Shown: positions 11,230 through 24,457 of the stretch, one piece after another
Position numbering within the stretch: the stretch's first letter is position 1
Layout of the letters: each line of letters opens with the position of its first letter
DNA from: Rallus limicola
Lineage: Eukaryota > Chordata > Aves > Gruiformes > Rallidae
Length of the DNA: 64,000 nt
Reading direction: 5' to 3'
Assembly: GCA_022605955.1 (NCBI GenBank)
Contig: JAKCOZ010000005.1
Location: 29,569,450-29,633,449 of the forward strand
Program-made: the position numbers and the translations under genes
Notes under the pieces: generated by a model
The model's database searches: none
The model's input: the letters and a program-made list of their open reading frames with translations, nothing else
Told to the model about the DNA's origin: nothing

Positions 11230-11480
11230 TCAATATGGAAGCATTGTTCTTCCCTATAAATGGCTTTGATGTTTGAGTACAATGGCATCAGAGCAACAGC
11301 GATCTGAGTAATTTTTATTGTATAACAATGGCATCTGCCATTATTCGCATCAGCTTTCAAAAGATTATTTTAGCTAGCCACATTTTAATCCATATAATAG
11401 ATGTTAAAAGTAAGCATTAAAATGCTTATTTAGTTACAGATTGATCCTTTATTAGTATTCTCTCTACTAGATCCAACCCC
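11230..11480. promoter_or_regulatory. Candidate enhancer-like block with SOX-type sites
   Basis: The 11-base word ACAATGGCATC occurs twice as a direct repeat (11279-11289 and 11325-11335) and holds the SOX-like core ACAATGG. A third SOX-like ATTGTT lies at 11243-11248. The second copy forms an inverted repeat AATGGCA-TC-TGCCATT (11327-11342). A second inverted repeat TAAGCATT-AA-AATGCTTA lies at 11411-11428. The repeats and symmetries are seen directly; the regulatory role is inference. Confidence 0.3.
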
Positions 11481-13545
11481 AATGCTACAGAAATTAATAA
11501 TTTCTTCCTGTTTTTCATGTTTCAGAATAATCTGCTTCAAGAGCTCCTGACAATACATCTTTAGGGTAATTAGCTCTGCTCAGATTCCTTGACACTGTGT
11601 TTCAACTTCAGCAAAGCACAAGTACTGAAATTCTACATATTCCACTTCTTTGAACAGTTGTTACTAACCATTTTTATACCACTGATATTATCATTCCTTT
11701 GTATGCCCAAATATTATGTTTTTCAGAAGCCTGGGGTACATTAATTAGGTAATGGAAAGAAATGGTGGCACCTGCAGTAAATACATGTAAAAATCTCTTT
11801 GTTGAAAAAGTGGTTGATTTCTGATTATTTCCTGCAAAAAACAAAGTATTTGTTATACAAGATCTTGGGGTTTTTTAAGGCTGTACCTTTACAGTGAAAT
11901 TCTTTTCAAGTGGAAAATCCTTATTTTTTGTCAGAATGCAGGCTGGTTAAAACTGAATACTCTTCTGTACTAAACAACTGGTTTCAAATGAACCCTAGTA
12001 CATAACAGGTTTCAGGTGCTACAAGTTCCCTGCCACAGAGACGGGAGCCTAAACTCTGTTCTCTCCACCTTCAACCCAAACACCCAGCAGTTCCAAGATA
12101 TCACTCTGGAAGCTAGAAAGTTCTCTGGCTTCCTTAGAAAAAAAAAAAAAGAATAGCAGTTTCAGGGAAACACAGACTCAGGAAACATGAATACAGCAAT
12201 CATTGTTTCAGTGAAAGCTAGACAATGTTTCTTAGCCTGTGTTGCCTGTGAGATTAAGAAGCTTTGGGGTTTTTTGTTTTGGTTTAGAATTAATCCAGAT
12301 TTTGACTTATTAATGTTTTTGGAAGCCAGAATTCTGTAGTACAGGTCAACTCCATTAGCAGTTCTAAAATTACTAACCTAAGCATGTTCACAAAGTGGAA
12401 GTGTAGATCAGAGAAAAGTCACTTCAGGAAAACCTAGGAAAAGGTGATATATATCATAGGGGAAAAAAATAGGCATTAACAAGATTTTTTTGCTTCAGTA
12501 TTTATTTCCAGGAAAATTAAAATCTCTGAAAGAGTAAATTATTGTAATGATACTTCACATTAGATACAAAGTTGTAAGTACCGTCTAAATTTGAGGATAA
12601 TCCAAGAGCTATTACTGAAAGTTAAACTAGTTCTGTACAAAATGGACTGCTGCAGTGGGTAAGAACATCAATATTCTTTGCTGTATATGTCACAGTCTAG
12701 ACTGTGAATACAAAATATTTTAGTCCTGATCACTAATTCTATTCTGAAAATGGAAGATCGTGTAGCACTGATGAATGGTATCTCAAGGACTATCCATTTT
12801 GGTTACCAATATGATACTAGAAAGACGATTTTCTGATTTCTGAAACAAGAAGAGATACAGACTTACATGTTGACCCATATCCATTGACATGTATATTCCT
12901 TTCTTACCATAAGTAGTTCCACAGGCTTTAGTAAGACTCATGTGAGCATTCTAGAAGTCCAAAATAGCTATAGACATGAAAAATTCACCAATAAAATGCC
13001 TCTGACTGTTACTTCTTTTATAACTTCTACAAATTCTAAGCTTATTAAACTTAAATGAACCTAAAGGTTTTAGCTGCACTGTTCATTGGTTTTTCTTTGT
13101 GTGCCTTTGTGCCACAGCAGGAGTTACATGCCTTTGCAATATTAATATTTCTAAACATCTGGCATTTCCTATATGAGTTCATAGAGTATTTGCAGAGAAA
13201 GTTTAAAGCAAAAAAAGAAAAAAAACCCACTAGTTTAAAACAAGTTTCCAGAAGTAAGTCTCAACTAGCAGCATTCTCTGCAATATAATTGTTTCAATAA
13301 TATACCTATTTCTATTGGAAGTGGTTTAAAAAGGGGAATAAATTAAATTGAACAGACAAACTCCAGCAATGTGGAATGGTCCAGCAGAGAACATATATCC
13401 CTGTATTATCTTTGCTTTCATCCTCACAACAAGATTACCACGTTTACAAATTTTAAACCAGACTCTGAGACTTGGAAATTACATGCAGAGAGACAGAGAT
13501 ATATGTCCAGTCATTTATCTCTACCTCTGGGGATTTAAACAGAAA
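11481..13545. other. No gene seen; contains an 18-base perfect palindrome
   Basis: A+T-rich sequence without recognised genes. Notable items are an A13 run (12138-12150) and the palindrome at 12690-12707. The open frame at 13055-13288 (plus) begins with hydrophobic residues but has no known domain and ends in Lys-rich low-complexity sequence. Confidence 0.4.
12690..12707. repeat. 18-base perfect palindrome
   Basis: TCACAGTCTAGACTGTGA equals its own reverse complement over all 18 bases, centred on a CTAG. It is not part of a recognised transposon end. Confidence 0.95.
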
Positions 13546-13573
13546 AGTATAAATAAATAAGTATAAATAAATA
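13546..13573 (+). repeat. Perfect tandem duplication of a 14-base unit
   Basis: AGTATAAATAAATA occurs twice in a row without mismatch (13546-13559 and 13560-13573). The unit itself contains AAAT repeats, so slippage is the likely origin. Confidence 0.95.
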
Positions 13574-14879
13574 TCATCTAATAGCACACTGTAACCATGT
13601 CAGCTCTTATTTATTGGAGGTTACAGATCAATAAAACCAAAGTTTAGATAAATTTCATCACTAAAAAAAAAACCAAAAACCCAACCAATCCTCATTTCAA
13701 ATTAGAAAAGACATATATTGGTCTCTGAATATTTGTTTACAGCATGGGAAACCTACCTGAAAGTAATTATAGATTTACTGAGCTAACGTTTTTCTCCATT
13801 CTGTATTTTAATTAGTTTAGTGCTTTGTTTTTACTGCTTTTCATGAATACTGGTCAATGACGCATCGACTGAAAACATTATTCAATCCCCAGTGTCTGTT
13901 ATTTTCAAAATTATTATATTTAGAAACCACCTTATTTCACCCTATTAGATTATGCCTCTTGAACTCATTTAATTTCCTAAGAAAGTGTGTAATTTTTAAA
14001 GTATTATGGAAACTAAAGACCTGGGGTATTAATAGTTATAAATTTAGGCATTTAATTGTTCACATTAATGAAGACAAACTTTGTAAAATATAAGCACATC
14101 TTGCACATGTGGTTTTCATGAACATACCAATAGTTGTTCTTGGTGCTGTATGTTTACTGTTTTGACTTTGTCATTTTGTTCTATGTATCTGTACAGTAGT
14201 ATATTCTTCTTAAGTAAAACTTCAGGCTCCTCTATACAAAGTGAAGTCCTAACTTGCAAACAGCTACAACTGGTCATGCTAATAGGTTTAAATGTTATGA
14301 TAGATCTTTAAATTTCTCTTTGCAATTAAAATTAAGGTGAAGACCATTTATTTACCAAGGGAGTGGGGTGGTTAGTATTTCTTGCAGGGAATGAAAGGTT
14401 TAATGGTGCTAATTAGCTTTAACCTAATGAATCAAGGAAAAAAAAATCTGACCTTCTAAACCAAGAATTCTGAATCGGAGCATTAAATGGGCTATGCATC
14501 TCATATACAGTTCCCTCAAATAAATAATACAGTCTGCAGTTTCATTATCTCCCTCACTGTCTCCCATCCTCAGTCCCTTTGATGAGTCATGCTCAGACTA
14601 CTTATCACCAGAAAGCATTGTTGAAGCACAGCACATTTTAGGCTTCATTGATTCTATTGTGGAGTAAAGGAGAAGACCAGAGTGTAAATAGGTCTCAACC
14701 TTAGTTTTATGGAATGAAAATCTGACACCAGAAAAGCCATGTTATTCCTCCCAACAGAACATTTCTTTAGTGCAGAAATTATGCAGTGGTTTACAGATGA
14801 AAACATAGCAGTTGGTTTCCAAGACCGCACAAACTCATGCTCTGTCAACCACAGATGCCAAACAACACATCACAATAAA
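13574..14879. other. No gene seen; A+T-rich DNA
   Basis: Nothing gene-like. A 10-base palindrome GCTAATTAGC (14408-14417), a homeodomain-type core, is the only motif that stands out. Confidence 0.4.
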
Positions 14880-15130
14880 TTTCTCAGATTTCCATCAAGT
14901 GATTGAATTCTTTCTTCCATACACATTCTGAATGCAAATCATCAGCTATCATTATTCCTTTTCTCTTTGAATGCTCTGATTAGCAGAAAAATGGCTAATT
15001 TGTTATTTGAATAATCATAAGGCTTTAAAGTCACTGCTCTAATTGAACTGAGCAAAGGAAACTTATTCTTTCCAAAGCTATTGTTGCAGTCCTTGCACTT
15101 TGCCTGCTCTGCTTCAGGTAAAATAGGTAA
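14880..15130. promoter_or_regulatory. Candidate conserved regulatory block with octamer motif
   Basis: An exact POU octamer ATGCAAAT lies at 14932-14939, followed by CATCAGCTATCATTATT, GATTAGCAG, GGCTAATTTG and GCAAAGG words within about 130 bases. The stretch is motif-rich and less homopolymeric than its flanks, as is common for vertebrate conserved non-coding elements. Function is inferred; no alignment was made. Confidence 0.25.
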
Positions 15131-15656
15131 ACCCCAGCTGCACCTCTACTGCCTTCATTCAACACTTCTTTATGCAGGTGCAGCTGGTTGGAAAAGTAAT
15201 ATTTCCACTAACAGACAATTTCCAAAGTATGCTATGTGGATTGGTCTTAAATGAAGGGCCAGATGTGGAGCATGACCAGACTGACCACAGCCAAGATATC
15301 CTAAAGATCCTTATGCCAGAGGATTTCTTCTATAGCCAGCCTAGAAAGTGTTTAAAAAAGACACCAACTAGTAGAACCTGCTATTTCAAGGAGAGGAGGA
15401 AAGCAGTATTATTTAATGAATCCAGTAGAGCTGCTTTTTATCTCTGTTTCACATGTGCACAGGGAAAGTGAGGTGTAGGGCAGATCCATTGATTAAAACT
15501 TTTAATTCAATATTTCTCATTAATATATTGAATTTTACATTATTTAGTTAGAGACATTATAAATTTATTACTTTTATCTATCAAGTAGAAATACAGACAT
15601 ATCCCTTTTAGTTAACTATCAGTTTTGCAGTTAAAGCACAGACTCAGTAGAGTCAA

Positions 15657-15678
15657 TCTCACACAGATGTGTGTGAGA
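15657..15678. repeat. Perfect 9-base inverted repeat, 4-base loop
   Basis: TCTCACACA, a 4-base spacer GATG, then TGTGTGAGA. The arms pair perfectly, giving a 22-base hairpin. Confidence 0.9.
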
Positions 15679-16250
15679 AAAACAGCAATCCTTCTCAAAT
15701 TACAGCATTTATTTTCCATAGATAAAATTGAATTTGATGAGGTTTTACAAGTAAATTGGTAGCTAATTTAACATCACAGTAATTATAAAATTGGTCTCCT
15801 TGCACAAATTCAGTAGTGCAGGGGTTTTTTTCATTTTTGAAACATATAAAATTATTGAAGTTGTTTTGGATATACATACATCTACACTTCAGTACATATT
15901 TTTTGTCAAATATATGCATGAAATGAAGGAGAAAATGACCAGGAATTCATTGTTTCTTGGAATACAAAGATAGGAGGCTCAGTTCAAAGGCAGCAAAATT
16001 AAAACAAAAAGTTTTGGGTTTTTTTAAATAGACTGCAACTAGAATACAGAAGTCATTGCCACAGGACATTTTAGCTGCCCTAAGTAAAAGTCCTCAGAAA
16101 GGACGTAAACAAGACATTTCCATTAAACATCCACAAAAGACCACCAATCAAACTACATCTATCAAGGCCTACACAAATATATCAAGCATGAAAAGCCCTT
16201 GGTTGCCAGAAGCTGTAGAAAAAGTTCCAATCTGTTCTCATCCTATATCC

Positions 16251-16301
16251 ACAAAAGTTCTAGTAACTTTTTTATAACAAAAGTTGTAGTAACTTTTGAT
16301 A
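16251..16301. repeat. Tandem duplication of a 26-base hairpin unit
   Basis: ACAAAAGTTCTAGTAACTTT (16251-16270) plus TTTATA is followed directly by ACAAAAGTTGTAGTAACTTT plus TGATA. The two units differ at about three places. Each contains AAAAGTT and its complement AACTTTT about five bases apart, so each unit can fold on itself. Confidence 0.9.
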
Positions 16302-19300
16302 GAGATGGAGAGCAGGACTAAAATGATCACTTGGTGTGGCCCAGGTTAATCATTACTGCTTTCTTAACTTGGATTTATTATTTAAATGTAGCTGAAATGT
16401 CAAGCTGCTTTTGAATAGCTGATAGGGGAAAGATTCAATTAAAGAAACAAACATATAAGAATCAGTACATTTATTTTCAGTTTTCTATATAATAAAAATT
16501 TCCTTTTAAGTAAGGCTGGAGAATAGCATTTTCCTCAGGCAATTCCACACTGAATGGTCTTTTACACGATTTCCATATTCTGTTTACTTTAGTGAGATGG
16601 AAATATATGCTGCCTTCTATTTGATGTTCCTTCCTTCAGACTTTTTCCTTCTATTACACTCAATAGGACTAAAATGCAGATTAACTTTCTCTAAAGTAAT
16701 CACTGTTAGTTATTCTCATTTGTCTTAATCTGTTGAAAATATAAAAAAAGGACAGATCTTGTCCTTTTATACCCATTGAGAAAATAGGGAAGCTGTCTTT
16801 TGAAAGAGATGATTCTTTACTAACATTTTAACTTCTAAATTCTTTCAGATGGGGGTCAGTTCAAGGATGAAAAGAAAAAAAAAAAGCAATTTTTAGAGTG
16901 TTTGTTTGGTTTAAGAAAGAAAAAGTGGAAGATACTATCCAAAAAACAATTTTGTAGATTATTTTCTAGGCATATTTGTGTTAAAAAGAAAATACTTGTC
17001 GATGTAGGAGACACACGTTGCCACCAGGATGGATTGTCTCAGAGGCCTGCTGCTTGCCAGGGCCCAGATGTAAGCCATTGAAGAGCAATTGTCAAGGCTT
17101 CAGCCTCCTTCTCAGTCATATGGTTAGGACAAGTCCCAACACAGGGGCATTCACCTTTTGTTTACAAAGAAAATTTTCAGAAGAAAATAAATTCAGGAAG
17201 TTCTACAGGTGTAACACCAGTATCATCTACACTAAGTTACCTGTTATGTAAAGAAGGACAATTTTACTATATTCTCTGAAAGTATTTAAGTGAAATTACC
17301 TTCCCTACTCTTCCTGGTAGTTGTTTGATGGACTTCATTTCACCAGAGGGATACATTTGTAGCTCAGAAAGAATGAAGAGTGTTATTACCACTTTAAAAA
17401 CCTAACACTGCAGGATTAAACCAAATGAATCAGTGCACTTGAATTTTAACTAATCGATGTGTTTGTTTCTTCAAAATAAATCTAACAAGATAGAGTTTCA
17501 CTTAAGACATCCTAAAACAGCTTTAATACTTCCTAAGAAAGCTTGTTACTTTTGTAAGTAGAAAGTGTAGAAAACATAAAAACTCAATTACAAATCAAGG
17601 TAAACTTACCAAGAGCACCCAATGACATTGTGAAGTGTTCCTCTAGTCAAAATATTTTACACCCAGAAATGGAACAAACAAGGTTACACTTTTAGCTTTG
17701 AGTGAGAATCTCAAAACTTTTTCAAGCAATATTTTTTACCATCTTATCACAAAAAAGACACATAACAGTAAATCTCTGTGCTGATTTCAAGTACTTGCAA
17801 CTATAGTGTTCACAAGGATTGTCAGGTAATTTGAAATTAAACACAAAGTAGCTAAACCTGTTATTAATAATTTCCATATGCGCTTATGACTCTGATTCAA
17901 AATCATTATATCTAAATATAGAAAAGAATGAAAATGTATGGATTTTTTTTCCTCAAACCAGAAACAAGATTCTTCTCTTCTTCCCAGTGCAATCCTTATA
18001 GATGAGTTTACTATAGGAGGTGGTCTTTTCAACTCTGCAGGTGCAGAGTCTCATTATACAAACCAGAACTGAGAAATGATCAAAATAAGAGGCTAGGGAA
18101 AACATGTGGTTGTGGAAAACTTGAAATATTGACAAACTAGATTTTGCAGGTGGGTAGCCTCTCTGAAGATTTCAGTACCCAAACACTCGCTACTTAACTT
18201 AATTGTTTAAAGGTTTGCTCCCTGCTACGCAGAGATTTTTCCTTAATAGATTCCACATTCAACAGGGAAGGGAGGCTATTCACAAATAGTCAATGTTTGT
18301 TACATAAAATGTGTTGCGAATGTACTACCTAAATTTAAAATAACATGATTTAGACCAACCTACTTGATAAAGAGTCCTCAGAGGTCACTAAAGCTTTGAT
18401 TTTCCAGTTAGCTTATTTTATAGCTAGTGCTTTAGAAGCTATCAAAACCATAACGAGATAGATCAATCAGATTGCTTTTATTGGTCTACAGTGTACAATT
18501 CAATATAGGCAACACGAGTATCCACTGAATCAGACTTTGGAGGAATTTGAATTATACCCTAGAATAGCTTTAACCTTGAGACTACTAGAAAAATCAACAG
18601 TTTGATAATTAATAATGTGAACAAGTATTTTAATCTGAATAGTATATCTAACTAGAATTTTCAAATTTTTACAACTTAAAAGCGTATAAGGATGATAATA
18701 TATTTCTCTGTAGGTCTTTCAGTTTGCTGAAGTATTTCTATCAGAATTCTCAAAGACTCATTTGCAGTTAAGATATAATAAAAACATAACATAACTCATC
18801 TCGCATTCTAAGTTTTTGAAAATAAAAATATATTTGAAAATTTAAACAACAACATATTCCTGTGATTTATAGATTGTTTTCATGCACTACTAAAAAGATC
18901 TGTTTTTTTTTCTTAGAAAGTCTGTATGAGTAAAGCCTCCAAGTGACAGATATGTCAGTTACTGAAATGAAAAACTACAGCATTTCAGAAACTCATAGCC
19001 AGAGAATTATTTAAGGTTCTCTGTGGATTGGACATTTATTGTACATGACAAAGGTCATCTTGATTGTTATAGAAATCATTGATCATCAGGCAATGTAAAG
19101 CAGCAGAGTCAAAGAAACAGTCATGTAAGTGGTACGGAATTAGGGTAATTTTTGCTATCTTTTTAAACTTGCCAGCCTCAAGAATAATATTCCCAAAATC
19201 TAATGGTTTCTTTAAAAACAACAGTCTTCAATAATAAGCTTTCTTCCACACTCTAGCGATTTAGTTTCCTATGTTTATCTGTAAAACTTGTCCAAAGAGT

Positions 19301-22300
19301 CAATGCCTTGGAATGTATTCTAAGAATTAGAGTATTAGTTTCAACTACACTTTTAATCTTCACAACCATCTATAATCTGTGCCTGTATCTTTAAATTATA
19401 GTTTTACATTGTTGCCCTGTGTGTCTCTGGACAAGGTTTTTGTGCATCTGTGTGTCCTACAGGAGGGAAGGGAAAACCAGGATGCCTGTATTTAGACAAC
19501 TGCTATAATCTGGCTATACACAGGAATTATAGTCAGGGACAAAGGTCTCAGGAAAGCAAAAATACTTTAAACTCTCTCTGAAGAAACACAAATGGGACTT
19601 CATCTACTGTCCTATACATTTTGGTACTAAACATTACTCACTCTAGTAAAGTGAGAACAGACCTTTGACTAGTGACAGGTTCTGGGAGAACTCTGCAAGA
19701 TATGTTCTGGAAGTGATTTTGCAGGGAAATCTAATGACCGGTGCTGGGAGGGGACATGAGATGAGGGTAATGTAGTGCATAAACTGACAGGACACAGCAA
19801 CCATTACTGTAGATGTAAAAGCAGAAATCAAAGTTGCCTTAAAGGTTAAATTACAACCTCGAAGTTATTCCTTTACTCCTAATGAAATTCTTCAAGAAGC
19901 TGAACCTAGGAAAGTAGCTTAAATAATAAAACTCTACCAGCCCTGCGGAGCAAACGTGGTGCCAGGGATACATGTGGAGGCCCAATATGCCAGATGATAT
20001 TTGTAAATAAAGCTGAGGAAAGGCCACTGGGAGAAACGTACCCAAGCAAACCATCAAAGACAAATTAGGAATGAGTAATATGGTATGGCCACCAGTAGTG
20101 ATGACATGAATGATGGATATGAAGAGCTACTGAAAGGTTTGTAATAAACTGACACTGACAGCTAGAAAACCGCTGAGTATGCAAAAGTGTACTACCAAAA
20201 AGAAGTCCCGAGAAAGAGAGTAAGAATTTGTAGTGCAGGAGGTAAAACAGATTACACATATCTATTATTTAGTTATGAAAACACTAAAAATCCAACTATC
20301 ACAGTATGTGCTCCTTCTGCACATGAAATTAACTTTTGCTACAGCAATGAGTACCTCTAAGAATGCATTAATTTGGGGACATCACTAAAGTACTAGTATT
20401 GCACAGAAAGAGGCTAATTCTGTTTCAATTTTCTGCTGAATACATACCAGCAGGGAAATTCTAGAAGACTACAGTCTCTCCATACGAGTTATTTCCTACA
20501 GTAACTTTAAATGTTATGATAGCATAGATCATCATGCAATTACACTCCTAAGGATAAAGGGATGTCTCATAGTATGAATATGCCAGGAACAGCTTATGTT
20601 TATCAGAATCCTGTTTCAGCCAGGACCAAAGACTGAGGAGTAGATAAACCAAATTAAAGCCATTTAGAAAGAAAAGAAGCTGGTGGAAAAGTCACATTAG
20701 CTATGCTGCAAACTGCCTCCATGTTGTCTCTGAGTCTCTGAGGAGGACAAAGGTTAAAAGCTGTGAATCACACATTCACTTGATTTAACAGAAACAGCCC
20801 TAGAGGCAAAGAGAAGAAGTAATATCTGTTCTTATACTATGCTAACATGCTCTCCAAGGATGAGGAGTATTTTGACAGGTATGATCAAGTGAGACACTAG
20901 ATTGTGCTGAAACCAGGCAGTAGTTCCATGAGACAGGCCTACATCAGATTTCCTCCATTGAGTCAGGTAGCTGTGCAAGTCATAGTGAGTTTTAATGTGC
21001 TATAGAGCAGGCTGATTAAGCAATCACCTTGTGCATCTTCAATTACTGTTGTAAAAAATGCTCAGTGGAGAGTTGTGGCTGCAAGGACCTTAATTCATAG
21101 AGAGCTCAGAAAATCTCACTTCCGCACACTAGGTCAAGCACAAATATTTTCATAGTTTGGATGTGATCACTGGCTATCATTTGATTAAAGTAGTATCTAA
21201 GGATCAAAGTAAAGCTTCTTTTCTGATATGCTATCAATTATTTCAGGGTTTTAGAATGCCCTCTCAATTCATGAATATAACAATGTCACCTGCTAAGATA
21301 ATAAAGTTAACTAACAAAGGAACTAATTTGTGTCTTTCTGTTGAAGAAAGATAGAAAAGAAAAAAGAGAGAGAGTGCCTTTTCTTTATTTTCTTTTTAAG
21401 AGTTACAATCAAGCTTGCAGGAAGCCTTCATCGCTTTTCCAGTAAATACAATAAGTGCAAGTAGATGAAGCTTCAAGTCTAAAAACTGATTATTAAAAAA
21501 CTGCTGGAAAATCACTGTTGAGATGGAGAAAATATAACTGTTTGTAAGCATGGTGATTTGAGGTATCTCTAACAGCTTACAATGTCTGGATGAATTGTCA
21601 GACATCAAAACTATTTCTTACATTCACTTGGCTTTCAGGTTTTTAATACATATCTGTTCATCTAAGGATAATAGTCTTCTGTGGAAGCTTAACATACAAC
21701 TAAGGAGATAAATGGTTAAATCAGATCTTGGCAAACCAGCTTAAGCAAGTTTCGTTTTAGAAAGCTGTTTGGAATTTAAATAGGAGAAAGTTGACAGCAA
21801 GATTACAATGTGAGAAAGAGGCTGAAAAGAGGTTTGAGGAGAGCTTGAAAGAAGTTACAACAGGGTTCTCCCAGGAAAAGTTTGAATAGACACCAAAACA
21901 GTTTGTGAAAGGATATGGTTGAGTTTCCTTTAGTAGGAGAGAGCATAAAGCAGATATAAGGCCATATGAGGTGAGGGAAGACAAGCAACACCTTGTCTAT
22001 CGTCTTCGAAACGAGTGAATAACCATGATCTTCTGAAAAATGGGAACTAGATAAAAATGTATTGCTCTTAAAAATATGTGGTTTTCCAACTGCTGCAATT
22101 TTTCTGTTTATCCTCGTAAGTACAAGGAATGATATGTTCCAAAATTTTGTGCAAAGGTTATCTGTATAAGCACATTTGCTTACAGCTACTAGCTGCCATC
22201 TGAGTAGTTTAAACTGTAAATCACAAGACCCATGACTTCAGTGGGAGTCTGAGAAAGGATGCACACATTTCAGTGTGAATCTGGAAAGCAAGCTCTAAAG

Positions 22301-24079
22301 ACAAGCACTTGAACAATTGTCTTCATCTCTGAGAGGAAAAAAAACCTGAGAGCCAACATTGCAGAGCAATTTAAATCTTTAAGTGTACTGTGAATAGAAA
22401 GGTTCTATCTCTATTTTATTTACTACAGAACTATGTCCAAAAGTGTACTTTTCCCTGAAGTTTGGGGGGTGGATTTTGTGATGTTTTTGTACCTTCTCTG
22501 CATGAAGAAATTTTTTTTTGATTAATTTTCACTTACTATGGACAAAGACACTAAAGCCATTAAATGTCACCAATTCCCCTTCTGATATCTCAGGATTCTT
22601 AAATGGTTGGGTTTTGTCTTTATTTTTAATTGAAGTAATAAATTTGCATGCCATATTAATGAAAAGGAAAAGAGGACACAAGGAAGCAGCTCATGACAAG
22701 GAAATCAGAATGCTGAGTGTATGTACAAGAGAGAGAATTATAGACTATATCCATCATAATCTTTGCAATATAAACTCAGATATTGATTCCCCATTGAAAG
22801 ATTTCCATTACAAGTCAAATTTCTCCAGTAGTATAGTTCAAATCTTACTAATTTAACTACGTAATAAACAGGTATTGTAAGCATAACTGTTGACTTTCTT
22901 ATTATCATTGCTAGCGAGAATATCTGAGATAGATCTTAAAACGCTGGGAAAAAAATTCGTAAATTTAATGACTTAAGCAAGCATGAAATACAAGCTGTCC
23001 AAAAGTATGGCAGAAAGAAATAATCATCCACCATGACCCAGACAGAAAAAGAAAGCTAAAAATTTGTAACTGGTTGCTCGGTCCATTAATGAGTGGACTG
23101 AACAAGGGGCAAACTCTGATGCCAAAAGCAACTGTGTGTGAAGTTATTCACAACAGATATGGCAAAGATCAAATGGGGAGAGCTGTAGAGCACCCTATGG
23201 CTTTGGTTGACTAGGTACTAAACAGCAGATGAAATTCAATACAGGTAAGTTGAAAATTGATATGATAAAGCAATCCTAATTCTATACATAAAATAAAGAG
23301 CTATCATCACTGAGAAATCATAGCTGAGTTGTAATTGATAGTAGTAGTACTCAAGCAGCAGTTCAGTACTTAACAGTGATCCAAAAAATTAATCCATTAT
23401 TAATAAATAAATAAATTTAGAATTGAAGGATTGGAACAAAATTAAACATGGTCAGGACACCAGGATACTAAATGAACCTATAGGTGACCCACATTCTAAG
23501 CATGATCTATTGGTCTAATCCCATCTAGACCCAAGCAGATTTAGTCAGAATTGTAGCTTCTGTAAGAACAACTGTACAGACTAGGTCTCTTCAGGTGAAA
23601 AAGGGGTTAACTAAGCAGCACATCACTGAGGTATACAAAATCGTGAATAGCAACCAGCATCACTGGCTCTTACAGCAAGGAAAATTTAGATTATCAAACA
23701 AATTGAGAGCAGTTTTGCAGGGAGGAGGGGGAAGTAGACGAGAGAGAGAAAGAGTGAAAGAGAGGATGAAGATACATCATACAATACATAGTTAAGCTAC
23801 TCCTGGCCCCTTTAGGGAAGCCATTAAGGGTTTCTGATTTTTTTTTAAACTTTATTAAAGGAGACTGACAGCTTTTACTAGCAAGTAATGCCATGAAAAC
23901 ATCTAAAAGCCCTTTAATTTTATGTTTGGGCTTTTCAAAGTCTGAAAGGCAGTTAAGAATGTCATGCATGTTTATGGTCCAGGTAACACACACTATTTTT
24001 CTTCAACAATAAATTGCATTTCCATAAGAATTGGAAAGATCCATGCTTTACATGGTAACAGTGGGAAATACACATATTT

Positions 24080-24457
24080 CTCAGCCTGAAGAAGACAAGG
24101 CTCTGGGGAGACCTTATTGCAGTCTTACAGTACGTAAGGGGTGCCTAGAGGAAAGATAGAGAGGGACCGTTTATCAGGGACTGTAGTGATAGGACAAGGG
24201 GTAATGGGTTTAAAGTAGAAGTGGCAGATTTAGATTAGGTATTAGGAAGAAATTCTTTACTCTGAGCATGGTGAGGCACTGGCAGAGGCTGCCCAGAGAA
24301 GCTCTAGATGCCCCCTCCCTGGTAGTGTTCAAGGCCAGGTTGGATGGGGTTTTCGGCAAGCTGGTCTAGTGGAGGGTGTCCCAGCTCATAACAGGGGGGG
24401 TAGAACTAAATGCTCCTTGAGGTTCCTTCCAACTCATATCATTCTATGTTTCTATGG
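24080..24457 (+). mobile_element. CR1 LINE 3' part (about 375 bases)
   Basis: Follows the avian CR1 3' region from the CTCAGCCTGAAGAAGACAAG block through GGGGAGACCTTATTGCAGTC, GTGATAGGACAAGGGGTAAT, AGGAAGAAATTCTTTACTC, GGCAGAGGCTGCCCAGAGAA, the GATGG block and a CTTGAGGTTCCTTCCAACTC end with ATTCTATG. It covers the end of ORF2 and the 3' UTR; the 5' side is truncated. Frames are broken by stops, so it is a dead copy. Confidence 0.95.

Larger units (their letters stand above)
15131..24079. other. No gene seen; long A+T-rich stretch with small repeats
   Basis: About 9 kb without recognisable exons. It holds a 22-base hairpin (15657-15678), a 26-base tandem duplication (16251-16301) and a GA-rich patch (23726-23766). 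A 100-codon open frame at 15172-15471 is the longest in the stretch, but its translation shows no known domain. Local patches near 17010-17150 and 19840-20060 are less A+T-rich and could be unrecognised repeats. Confidence 0.4.

Noticed and set aside
15172..15471. 100-codon plus-strand frame
   Set aside because: The translation is not recognised, no convincing splice or promoter context was found, and frames of this length occur by chance here.
17010..17250. Possible retroviral or repeat fragment
   Set aside because: Composition differs from the flanks, but no family landmark could be confirmed from the sequence alone.
22518..22856. 113-codon plus-strand frame
   Set aside because: A+T-rich composition, no domain, no splice context.
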